From positions 2,418,001 through 2,482,000 of the forward strand of contig CP119321.1 of assembly GCA_029202445.1 (NCBI GenBank): a stretch of 64,000 nt of DNA, read 5' to 3'. The first letter of the stretch is position 1. The number at the start of each line of letters is the position of its first letter. The notes under the pieces were generated by a model that made no database searches, was not told where the DNA came from, and saw nothing but the letters and a program-made list of their open reading frames with translations. The translations under genes were made by a program, and so were the position numbers. Below, one piece after another: positions 35,235-42,621 of this stretch. The stretch is from Candidatus Microbacterium phytovorans. Its GTDB lineage: Bacteria; Actinomycetota; Actinomycetes; Actinomycetales; Microbacteriaceae.

Positions 35235-35658
35235 GGCCGTTCTCCTTCTGCGGGGTCTGCTGAATGCGGATGAGGTTGCCCGCCGGGTCGCGGAACGCGG
35301 CATCCCTCACGCCGTAGTCCTGCTCGATCGGTTCCTGCACGATGTCGGCCCCGACCGCCTCGATGCGCGCGAACGTCCCGTCGAGGTCGTCGGTCGCGAG
35401 GTTGACGCCGAAGTAGCTGCCCTTCGCGATGAGTTCGAGCAGCAGCGTGCGCTCCTCCTCGGTCACGTCGTAGCCCACGGCGGGCGGGTGCAGCACGATC
35501 GCCGTCGACGGCTGACCCGGCGGGCCGACCGTGATCCATCGCATGTCTTCGTACCCGACATCGAGGCGCACCTCGAACCCGAGGACGTCGCGGTAGAAGG
35601 CGAGGGATGCCTCGGCATCCGTGTGCGGCAGGAAGCTCGAGTGGATCGTGATGTCCAT
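35227..35658 (-). CDS. VOC-family (glyoxalase-like) protein
   Basis: 143 aa vicinal oxygen chelate protein made of two beta-alpha-beta-beta-beta units: SFLPHTDAEASLAFYRDVLGFEVRLDVG and SYFGVNLATDDLDGTFARIEAVGADI, ending AAFRDPAGNLIRIQQ. Likely metal ligands include the His in the first strand and the Glu/Gln positions near each end, but they are not clear enough to name a reaction. ATG 35658 begins MDITIHSSF. Operon with AraC regulator upstream. Confidence 0.88.
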   Translation of the reverse strand: MDITIHSSFLPHTDAEASLAFYRDVLGFEVRLDVGYEDMRWITVGPPGQPSTAIVLHPPAVGYDVTEEERTLLLELIAKGSYFGVNLATDDLDGTFARIEAVGADIVQEPIEQDYGVRDAAFRDPAGNLIRIQQTPQKENGHE

Positions 35659-35668
35659 GGGCACCACG

Positions 35669-36100
35669 TTACGACCGGCTGCCGCCAGCCGCTTCTCGAT
35701 TCCTGACCGGTCTGGTCACCTGCTTGGCGATGCACGGCAGCATGCCCGGACGGAACGGCGCTCCCTGCGCGCGGTACACGCTCGGCGACACCCCGACCAG
35801 TTCGGTGAAGCGCGTGCTGAATGTGCCGAGCGACTGGCATCCCACCTCGAAGCACACCTCGGTGACGGTGAGATCGCCGCGTCGGAGGAGGGTCATCGCC
35901 CGCTCGATGCGGCGCGTCATGAGGTACGCGTAAGGCGACTCCCCGTACGCGAGGCGGAACTGCCGACTCAGATGGCCGGCCGACATGTGCACTCCGCGCG
36001 CGAGCGACTCGACATCGAGCGGACGCGCGTACTCGCGGTCCATCCGGTCACGCACCCGTCGGAGCGCGACGAGCGTGTCGAGATCCTGCCCGGTGGCCAC
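35669..36100 (-). CDS. AraC-family regulator, stand-alone DNA-binding domain
   Basis: 143 aa with two HTH motifs (DVESLARGVHMSAGHLSRQF and LTVTEVCFEVGCQSLGTFST then RFTELVGVSPSVYR). No effector domain, so regulation may depend on expression level or a partner. Followed 10 bp later by the VOC gene, then DUF1801-type and pdxH genes; probably controls that operon. Confidence 0.9.
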   Translation of the reverse strand: MATGQDLDTLVALRRVRDRMDREYARPLDVESLARGVHMSAGHLSRQFRLAYGESPYAYLMTRRIERAMTLLRRGDLTVTEVCFEVGCQSLGTFSTRFTELVGVSPSVYRAQGAPFRPGMLPCIAKQVTRPVRNREAAGGSRS

Positions 36101-36152
36101 GGTCCGATCATCCCACGGGGGCTTCCCGCGGCCGGCGGGCCGGCACCGGCAC

Positions 36153-37466
36153 TCAGCCGTCGACGCCGACGGGGCGGCGGCGCAGGAGCGGCTCCTGGCG
36201 GAGCGCCGGCGTCACGGTGATGTCGCTGGCCGCATCGGCCCACGAGTGCGCACCGCGGTTGCCGCGCAGCCGGCGGCGCACGAGGATCGCGGCACGCAAC
36301 GGCATCCCGACCGCGAGTGCCACGAGGCCCGAGAGGGAACGGTCCTCGCCGCCCAACACGATGCGTCGCTCCCACGCCACGCGCAGCGCGCCACCCCGCC
36401 GCACCGGCTGCTCCCGAGCGGGCAGGAGCCCGAGCCGGCGCTGCACCACGAGGTCTTCCACGTCTTCCCACCAGGTCGCGTCGGCCGGGTCGTGGAAGTA
36501 GTTCTGCGTGAGCCAGCCCGGAGCGGGATGCCGGAACCGCCGCGCGATCACGGCCGCCGCGTCGCCGAACAGACCCGAACCGCGGAACACGGTGTTCAGG
36601 TTCTCCTTGCTCACCCCGAACGTGTCGAGCGCGATGACAGGGACGCCGAGCGCGATGGCCTCGACGGCGGCTGTGGAGCTCACGGTGACGAGACCCTCCG
36701 CCGAGGCGAGGGCGGCCCGCATCGGCTGGTACGAGAAGACGAGGTTCGCCGGCCGGTCGGCCAGCAGCCCCTCGTAGCTCTCGCGGTCGACGTGCGTCTC
36801 GTTCTCGCCCGCTCGCGACCGCAGCTTCACCACGACGCGGCGGTCGGGGTGCGCGAGCGCGGCATCGCGCAGCACGGTCGCCACCTCCCGACGGTCGGCA
36901 CTGGTCAGCGGCACGAGAGCTTGCGCGGCGAACACGAGATCAGTGCCGCCGGCGGGACGCGGCCGCGGGGCGGCGAACGGGAGGCTCGCCAGTCCGATGC
37001 GGAGGTCGGCATCCAGTCGACGCGCCAGATCGCGGAACGCACGCTCCTCACGGTGCGAGTGCACGAGGAAGAGGTCGCTCTCGCGGCGGTAGGTCACGGC
37101 GCCGCGCTGCGCGGGGATCGAGATGCCGGGGAGCCCGGTGACCACGACCGGTCGCGGGTGCACGCGATCGATCTCGCGCATGACGAGCCGCGCGAAGGGT
37201 CCGCGTCCGGCGATCACGACGACGTCGGGGCGTTCCCGCGTGAGCCAGCCGGCGAGCGCGCCGTGCGGCAGCCGCGTGACGTCGTCCACGCCGAAGGGCG
37301 TGCCGTCGAGCGCGCTCTCCTCCTGCGCGGCACTGACCGTCAGGGGCGTGCGGACCAGAACGATGCGGCTGTCCGCCTGCGGGACGGAGTCGAGCAGGGC
37401 GGCTGCCCATTTGACGAAGGAGTCGGCGTCGGCGACCGCGACGACCCGCAGGCGGCCCGTGGTCAT
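36153..37466 (-). CDS. DUF6716-type putative glycosyltransferase
   Basis: 437 aa soluble protein with a GT-B-like two-lobed pattern: N-lobe RLRVVAVADADSFVKWAAALLD and later LVTVSSTAAVEAIALGVPVI (C-lobe, nucleotide-sugar loop) and LGVPVIALDTFGVSKENLNTVF. A hydrophobic stretch near residue 385 (LSGLVALAVGMPLRAAILV) suggests membrane association. Coupled by ATGA to the NeuB-type gene. It probably transfers the CMP-activated nonulosonic acid made by the neighbours onto a cell-wall polymer; acceptor unknown. Confidence 0.8.
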   Translation of the reverse strand: MTTGRLRVVAVADADSFVKWAAALLDSVPQADSRIVLVRTPLTVSAAQEESALDGTPFGVDDVTRLPHGALAGWLTRERPDVVVIAGRGPFARLVMREIDRVHPRPVVVTGLPGISIPAQRGAVTYRRESDLFLVHSHREERAFRDLARRLDADLRIGLASLPFAAPRPRPAGGTDLVFAAQALVPLTSADRREVATVLRDAALAHPDRRVVVKLRSRAGENETHVDRESYEGLLADRPANLVFSYQPMRAALASAEGLVTVSSTAAVEAIALGVPVIALDTFGVSKENLNTVFRGSGLFGDAAAVIARRFRHPAPGWLTQNYFHDPADATWWEDVEDLVVQRRLGLLPAREQPVRRGGALRVAWERRIVLGGEDRSLSGLVALAVGMPLRAAILVRRRLRGNRGAHSWADAASDITVTPALRQEPLLRRRPVGVDG

Positions 37467-38335
37467 GCCGGGACGCGACGGAGCTTCGCCATCGGCGCGA
37501 GCTCGCCGGGGAAGACGCGCTTCACACCATCGCCGAGAGCCTCCTCGATGACGCGGATGTCGCGAACCAGGTGCTCGAGGCCGGCAGGCTCGAGGGATGC
37601 CGAGTGGTCCGAACCCCACATCGTGCGGTCGAGCGTGATGTGACGCTCCACCGCGACGGCGCCCAGCGCGACGGCGGCGAGCGAGATCTGCAGCCCGCGC
37701 TCGTGCCCGGAGTAGCCCACCGGCACGCCGGGGAAGCGCGCCTGGAGCGCGGGGATCACACGGAGGTTCGCCTCGGCGGGCTCCATCGGGTACGTGGAGG
37801 TCGCGTGCATGAGGATGAGGTTCTCGCGGCCGAGCACCTCGACGGCGGCGTCGATCTGCTCCAGCGTCGACATGCCCGTCGACAGGATGATCGGCTTGCC
37901 CGTCGCGCGGAGCGCCTCGAGCATCTCGCGGTCGGTGAGAGACGCGGATGCCACCTTGTGCGCGACCACATTGTGGTCTTCGAGGAAGTGCACCGACGGC
38001 ACGTCCCACGGCGACGCGAACCAGTCCAGCCCGGACATCGTGGCGTAGTCGCCGATCTCGACGTACTCCTCGTGACCGAACTCCACGCGGTAGCGGTACT
38101 CGAGGTACGACATCGTTCCCCAGGGGGTCTCGCGGGGCACGTCGCGCATGTGGGCGGGCGTCGCGATCTCGGGGGTGCGCTTCTGGAACTTCACGGCGTC
38201 GGCGCCGGCGCGCTTGGCGACATCGATGAGCTGCTTCGCGATCTCGACGTCACCGTTGTGGTTCAGACCGATCTCGGCGATGACGTAGGCCGGGTGGCCC
38301 GGGCCGACGGTGCGCGTTCCGATGCTGACAGTCAT
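37463..38335 (-). CDS. NeuB-family nonulosonic acid synthase lacking the SAF domain
   Basis: 290 aa. TIM-barrel of the NeuB/SpsE family that condenses a hexose or N-acyl hexosamine with phosphoenolpyruvate: HPAYVIAEIGLNHNGDVE, AGADAVKFQKRTPE, SASLTDREMLEALRATGKPIILSTGMST, GYSGHERGLQISLAAVALGA and EKHITLDR-equivalent VERHITLDRTMWGSDHSASL. The usual C-terminal antifreeze-like SAF domain (about 60 residues) is absent: the protein stops just after the barrel. In the sialic acid enzyme SAF completes the partner active site, so this one may use another substrate such as mannose 6-phosphate (Kdn) or form a different dimer. Start ATG 38335. Confidence 0.88.
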   Translation of the reverse strand: MTVSIGTRTVGPGHPAYVIAEIGLNHNGDVEIAKQLIDVAKRAGADAVKFQKRTPEIATPAHMRDVPRETPWGTMSYLEYRYRVEFGHEEYVEIGDYATMSGLDWFASPWDVPSVHFLEDHNVVAHKVASASLTDREMLEALRATGKPIILSTGMSTLEQIDAAVEVLGRENLILMHATSTYPMEPAEANLRVIPALQARFPGVPVGYSGHERGLQISLAAVALGAVAVERHITLDRTMWGSDHSASLEPAGLEHLVRDIRVIEEALGDGVKRVFPGELAPMAKLRRVPA

Positions 38336-38477
38336 GGTGGTGGTCCTCTCGTGACGCCGCTCGCTCAGCGACGCCGTGCGGCCAGTGTCCGCTCGCGAGG
38401 TGAACGGACGGCCACGCGCAGATGACGCGAGCCTCGCGCCGCGGTGTCGATTCGTCTGCGGTGCGGGGCGGGGCGGC

Positions 38478-38612
38478 GAGAAGGTGGCGCAGTCTGCGGC
38501 GCCGGTGCGAGAAGGTGGCGCAGTCTGCGGCATCCCTCGCGACCCGCGGCGAGAAAGTGGCGCAGGTTGCGGCATCCCGCGCGGTATGGCCGCACATTGC
38601 GCCACTTTCTCG
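38478..38612. repeat. Array of four GAGAAAGTGGCGCA-type repeats (three direct, one inverted)
   Basis: Direct copies at 38478-38500, 38509-38535 and 38551-38577 share GAGAA(A/G)GTGGCGCAG, two variable bases, TGCGGC and mostly ATCC; an inverted copy lies at 38589-38612. Copies 3 and 4 form a hairpin like the single element at 34024-34084. The array is in the gap between the CMP-sugar synthetase gene and the NeuB-type gene of one operon. Confidence 0.9.
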
Positions 38613-38613
38613 C

Positions 38614-38692
38614 GGGAAGAGGGAGGGAGAGGGAGAGAGGGAGAGGGAGAGCGAGAGAGAGAGAGAGAGGGAGAAAGGGAGAAAAGAGGGAG
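38614..38692. repeat. 79-nt polypurine (GA-rich) tract
   Basis: From 38614 to 38692 every base is A or G except one C at 38652; it is built of GAGAGG, GGGAGA and (GA)n units. On the transcribed minus-strand message it reads as a C/U-rich stretch directly after the stop codon of the CMP-sugar synthetase (38695-38697). Confidence 0.95.
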
Positions 38693-38694
38693 CG

Positions 38695-39894
38695 TCAGGC
38701 GCCGAGGACGAGTTCGGCGAGTTCGCGCACCGCGCCGTCGCCGCCGCGGCGGCTGAGCACCCGTCGGGCGATCGCCCGCGCCTCGGGACGCGCGTCGGCC
38801 ACCGCGATCGGCCAGCCCACCCGTTCCATGGCGGGCACGTCGTTCACGTCGTTGCCGAGATACGCGATGCGCGACAGCGGGATGCCTCGGGCCGCCGCCC
38901 AGCGCTCGATCGCCGCGGCCTTGTCGTCGATCGACTGGAGCACCTCGACCTGCAGCTTCGCCGCCCGCGCGCCGACGACCGGGTGGGTCTCGGTGGACAG
39001 GATGAGGACGGGGATGCCGGCACGTCGCAGCCGCGCCACCCCCATGCCGTCGGATCGGCTCACCCGCACCCGCTCGTCACCGTGCGCGTCGATGAGGGCG
39101 GTGTCGTCGGTGTGGACGCCGTCGAAGTCGGTGACGACGGCATCCACGTCGATCGGTTCGGACGTGTCGTCGACGAGCGGAGCGATCGCGCGGGCGAGCG
39201 CGAGCTGTGCGTGATCGTCGATCTCGACCGCCGACAACTCCGGCACGGCCACGATGCCGACGCGGCCGAAGAACCGGTGCCCGGATCGGCGGAACCCCTC
39301 CGCCCCGAACGCGTAGAACGCGCCCGTCTCCCAGTAGTGAGGGTCGCGGTCCTGCCGTCGGGGACGGCGTGCGGCGTCATGGTTGAGGGCGGTGGCGGTG
39401 GCATCCGCGTCTCTCGCCCAGAGGAAACCGTACGTTTCGAATGCGGAGAAGGCCGAGTCGTATCCGCCGCCGTCGACCATCGCCACGGCTTCGTCGATGC
39501 CGGAGGAGGAGATGAACGGCGACGTCGCCTGCAGGAAGACGACGGTGCCGACCTCGTGACCCGCCCGTGCCAGCTCGTCGAGGGTGTGGAGGAGTGCGCT
39601 CTCCGAGGATGCCGTCGAGCCGGCGATCTCGGCGGGGCGCTCGACGACATCGGCGCCCGCATCGGCGGCGACCCGGGCGATCTCCGCGTCGTCGGTGGAA
39701 ACGACCACCCGGTCGACGCGCTGTGCGGCGCGGGCGGCGGCGACCGCGCGAGCCACGAGCGGAACGCCGCCCACGGGGAGCACGTTCTTCCGGGGAACCC
39801 CCTGCGATCCGCCGCGGGCGGGGATGATCGCGACCGTGATCGCGGCGCCGGATCGATCGGTCTTGGCCGGTCGATCGCTCACGGGCTCGGCCAC
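38695..39894 (-). CDS. CMP-nonulosonic acid cytidylyltransferase fused to a KdsC-like HAD phosphatase
   Basis: 399 aa, two enzymes in one chain. Residues about 18-235: NeuA-type cytidylyltransferase (VAIIPARGGSQGVPRKNVLPVGG, VVFLQATSPF, WETGAFYAF). Residues about 250-399: HAD phosphatase of the KdsC/NeuA2 type (VTDFDGVHTDD motif I, LILSTE motif II, YLGNDVNDVPAM motif IV). GTG 39894 is chosen because an ideal GGAGGGA site lies 6 bases upstream; a frame open to 39933 exists. The HAD half likely dephosphorylates a nonulosonic 9-phosphate before CMP activation, as in CMP-Kdn synthesis. Confidence 0.9.
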   Translation of the reverse strand: MAEPVSDRPAKTDRSGAAITVAIIPARGGSQGVPRKNVLPVGGVPLVARAVAAARAAQRVDRVVVSTDDAEIARVAADAGADVVERPAEIAGSTASSESALLHTLDELARAGHEVGTVVFLQATSPFISSSGIDEAVAMVDGGGYDSAFSAFETYGFLWARDADATATALNHDAARRPRRQDRDPHYWETGAFYAFGAEGFRRSGHRFFGRVGIVAVPELSAVEIDDHAQLALARAIAPLVDDTSEPIDVDAVVTDFDGVHTDDTALIDAHGDERVRVSRSDGMGVARLRRAGIPVLILSTETHPVVGARAAKLQVEVLQSIDDKAAAIERWAAARGIPLSRIAYLGNDVNDVPAMERVGWPIAVADARPEARAIARRVLSRRGGDGAVRELAELVLGA

Positions 39895-39925
39895 GTCGGC
39901 TCCCTCCGCGCGCGGGTCGGTCGCC

Positions 39926-39951
39926 GCACGCACCCGTCAGGGTGCCCGTGC
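39926..39951 (-). promoter_or_regulatory. Hairpin in the 5' leader of the CMP-sugar synthetase gene
   Basis: GCACGCACCC and GGGTGCCCGTGC pair (10 bp with a 2-base bulge, loop GTCA). It lies 32-57 bases upstream of the chosen GTG start. If translation instead began at GTG 39933 the hairpin would hide the start codon. Confidence 0.5.
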
Positions 39952-40018
39952 GCGGTGACCGGCCGGGGAACCGCGAGTGAACGACGGGCGTCGCGGATGC
40001 CGTCCGCCCGGGATGCCG

Positions 40019-40978
40019 TCAGCCTGCGGTGCGGCGGATGTCCTCCACGGCGCGCAGCACCGCGAGAGTGCGCTGCTGATCGACGGTCGGGTCGTCGTCG
40101 CCGCGCACCAGCGCCGCGAAGCGCTCCACCTCGTAACTCATGTTGTTTTCGTCGCCGTCGATGCGGTGCTCCTCCGGCTCACCCCCGAGCGGCGTGAACA
40201 CGACGACACGGGGGTCGGTGATCCGGTCGATCGTGAGCGTGCCGAGCTCCCCCTGGATTTCGCTGGGCCGAGTCGAGGCGGTGATCTTCGAGAAGCCGAT
40301 GTCGGCGACGAAGCCGGGATAAGTGAGCAGCGCGGTGCCCGCCCCGTCGGCGCCCGTCGCGATCGTCACGGTCACGCCGGTGACGGCATCCGGAGCGCCG
40401 AACAGCGCGATCGCAGCACTCAACGGGTAGACGCCGAGGTCGAACAGCGCCCCTCCCGACAGTGCGGGGTCGAAGATGTTCGGCGTCTCCCCGTTCAGGA
40501 CCAGGTCGTAGCGGGCCGACCGCTGGCACAGCGCGAACGAGACGCGCCGCACGACGCCGACCTTCGGCAGCAGGTCGCGCACCGCCCGCAGGCCCGGGTC
40601 GTACGCGTTGCGCATGCCCTCGAAGACCACCACGCCCCGCTCGGCGGCGTAGCTGACCAGCTCGGCGAACTCCTCGGACGTCGGGGTCGCCGGCTTCTCG
40701 AGGAACACGTGCAGGCCGAGGTCGATCGCGGCGCGCGCCTGCGTCGCGTGCGCACCGTTCGGCGAGCCGACGTAGACCGCGTCGACCCGTCCGGCGAGCG
40801 CGGCGAGATCGTCGACGGCATCCGGGATGCCGGTGCGCTCCGCGAACGCACGACCCCGGTCGAGGTCACGCGAATACGCGATCTCGACGGCGATCCCGTC
40901 CACGCGCGACACCGCCTCGATGAAGCGCTCGGTGATGGTGCTGGTGCCGATGGTCGCGAGTCTGATCACGGCATCCAC
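40019..40978 (-). CDS. Gfo/Idh/MocA-family oxidoreductase
   Basis: 319 aa NAD(P)-dependent sugar oxidoreductase. Rossmann start RLATIGTSTITERFIEAVS, the EKPAT motif (LHVFLEKPAT, catalytic Lys) and the C-terminal sheet domain (SGGALFDLGVYPL). GTG 40978 precedes the Rossmann fold directly. Located 124 bp upstream of the CMP-sugar synthetase on the same strand, so it may oxidise or epimerise the sugar precursor or a nucleotide sugar in the nonulosonic acid cluster; that link is only positional. Confidence 0.88.
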   Translation of the reverse strand: MDAVIRLATIGTSTITERFIEAVSRVDGIAVEIAYSRDLDRGRAFAERTGIPDAVDDLAALAGRVDAVYVGSPNGAHATQARAAIDLGLHVFLEKPATPTSEEFAELVSYAAERGVVVFEGMRNAYDPGLRAVRDLLPKVGVVRRVSFALCQRSARYDLVLNGETPNIFDPALSGGALFDLGVYPLSAAIALFGAPDAVTGVTVTIATGADGAGTALLTYPGFVADIGFSKITASTRPSEIQGELGTLTIDRITDPRVVVFTPLGGEPEEHRIDGDENNMSYEVERFAALVRGDDDPTVDQQRTLAVLRAVEDIRRTAG

Positions 40979-41037
40979 GTTAGGCGTGTGCGCCCGGGGG
41001 AGGAATGCGCGCGGGGCCGCTGTCGTTGGCATCCGGC

Positions 41038-41961
41038 ATGAAGGCACTCGTCTATCGCGACTTCGGCGGCTCCGACCGCTTCGAGATCACCGACCTCCCC
41101 GCTCCCCACATCGGCCCCGACACGCTCGTCGTGCGGGTCGTCGCGGCGGGACTCAACCCCGTCGACTACAAGGTGCGCGAGGGCTACCTCCGCGGCCTCA
41201 TCGACACGGCCCTCCCCGCCGTTCCCGGGTGGGACGTCGCGGGTGTCGTCGAGCAGACGGGCCTGGACACGCCCGAGTTCGCGGTCGGCGACGCGGTGCT
41301 CGCCTACGCGCGCGCCGACGTCGTGCAGCACGGCTCGCTCGCCGAACTCATGCCGGTGCCGGTGCGTACGGCCACCCTCAAGCCCGAGGGCATCAGCTTC
41401 GAGCAGGCCGCCGCGCTCCCCCTCACCGGGTTGACCGCGCTGCAGTCGATCGAGCGCTCGGGTCTAGGTGAAGGTTCCACCGTGCTCATCCACGGCGCGG
41501 CCGGCGGCGTCGGCTCGTTCGGTGTGCAGCTCGCCAAGCTGCGCGGTGCCCGCGTGATCGGTACCGCGTCGCCCCGCAACCACGACTACCTGCGTGATCT
41601 CGGGGCCGAACCGGTCGCGTACGGCGACGGACTCGTGGATGCCGCGAAGCAGCTCGCCCCCGAAGGGTTCGACGTCATCATCGACTTCGCGGGCGGGTCT
41701 TCCCTCGACTCCACGTCGGCGCTCCTGAAGGACGGCGGCCACGTCGTCTCCATCGCCGATCCTCGGGCCCGCACCGAGTTCGGCGGCGACTACGTGTGGG
41801 TGCGTCCCGACGCGGCGCAGCTCGGCGAGCTCGCGGCTCTCGTCGCCGACGGCACGCTGCGAGTCGAGATCGCCTCGACCTTCCCGCTCGACGAGGGTGC
41901 TGCCGCCTATGCGCAGCTGGAGGAGGGCCACACGCGCGGAAAGATCGTCGTCACGGTCTGA
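41038..41961 (+). CDS. Zinc-free MDR-family quinone/NADP oxidoreductase
   Basis: 307 aa medium-chain reductase. Substrate domain begins MKALVYRDFGGSDRFEITDL; cofactor motif VLIHGAAGGVGSFGVQLAKL (GxxGxxG) at about residue 150. No zinc-ligand cysteines, so it is the quinone oxidoreductase (QOR) type. A close paralogue is at 62685-63602 (shared SNHDYLR/RNHDYLRDLGA and HxRGKVIVTV ends). Detoxification of quinones or enones is the usual role. Divergent from the Gfo/Idh gene. Confidence 0.9.
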   Translation: MKALVYRDFGGSDRFEITDLPAPHIGPDTLVVRVVAAGLNPVDYKVREGYLRGLIDTALPAVPGWDVAGVVEQTGLDTPEFAVGDAVLAYARADVVQHGSLAELMPVPVRTATLKPEGISFEQAAALPLTGLTALQSIERSGLGEGSTVLIHGAAGGVGSFGVQLAKLRGARVIGTASPRNHDYLRDLGAEPVAYGDGLVDAAKQLAPEGFDVIIDFAGGSSLDSTSALLKDGGHVVSIADPRARTEFGGDYVWVRPDAAQLGELAALVADGTLRVEIASTFPLDEGAAAYAQLEEGHTRGKIVVTV

Positions 41962-42001
41962 CCTCCGTGGGGGCGTAGCGGGGCGGCGCATGACGCGGCG
42001 C

Positions 42002-42085
42002 GTGCAGAATCGCGGAGATGTGCACGATTTCGGATGCCACGAGGCACTTCGATCCGAAATGTGGTTCATCTCCGCGATCTGGCAC
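42002..42085. repeat. Long hairpin element with 12-bp and 9-bp stems
   Basis: Outer GTGC/GCAC, then ATCGCGGAGATG pairing with CATCTCCGCGAT, a 6x6 internal loop, then ATTTCGGAT pairing with ATCCGAAAT around a loop. Sequence differs from the GAAAGTGGCGCA family but the 12 + internal loop + 9 bp layout is the same. It lies between the QOR-type gene and a convergent small membrane protein gene. Confidence 0.88.
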
Positions 42086-42132
42086 GCCCCTGCGCGCCGC
42101 GCTGCGCGCTGCACGCGGGCCGAGCCACCCGC

Positions 42133-42480
42133 TCAGCTCATAGCGCGGTCGAACATCCCGAGGGCTAGCACCAGTCCCCCGATGATGACCGCGATGCCGA
42201 GGATCGGGACCCACGTCAGATCGCGGCGCGTCCGCCATGCGACGAACATCGCCCCCGCGGTGAGGACAAGGCTCGCGACGACGAGCGCCACGTACACCAT
42301 GCCCGCACGATCCGCGCCGGCCAGATCGCAGTCCGGAGAGCACGCGTTTCCCGCGAACAACGTGCGGGAGACCCAGACGACCGTGGTGGCCACCGCAGCC
42401 ACGATCTGCAAGACCGCCACGGCGGCCACCGCGCCGACGGCTCGGCGTCGGAAGATCACGGTCACCCGTTGCTCCGCCAT
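42133..42480 (-). CDS. Three-TM membrane protein, unknown
   Basis: 115 aa; membrane segments at about 12-32 (AVGAVAAVAVLQIVAAVATT), 55-75 and 88-108. The loop between the first two has a Cys pair (NACSPDCDLAG) that could form a disulfide outside the membrane. ATG 42480. No family recognised; monocistronic. Confidence 0.6.
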   Translation of the reverse strand: MAEQRVTVIFRRRAVGAVAAVAVLQIVAAVATTVVWVSRTLFAGNACSPDCDLAGADRAGMVYVALVVASLVLTAGAMFVAWRTRRDLTWVPILGIAVIIGGLVLALGMFDRAMS

Positions 42481-42581
42481 GGTCAGCCGCCCGTCGTCCG
42501 CTCGCGCTGCGAAGCTAACCGCGGCCGACCCAGAGGGCAAGGAACGGGTGGCAACCGGCAACTGCCGGCCGGCAATCCGCG

Positions 42582-42607
42582 ATCCTGCGCCCCAATCCTG
42601 CGCCCCA
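42582..42607. repeat. 13-bp tandem duplication
   Basis: ATCCTGCGCCCCA occurs twice in tandem in the gap between the small membrane protein and the alpha/beta hydrolase genes (42481-42621), next to imperfect GGCAA/CCGGC repeats. Not coding. Confidence 0.85.
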
Positions 42608-42621
42608 CCCCCCACGCCCGC

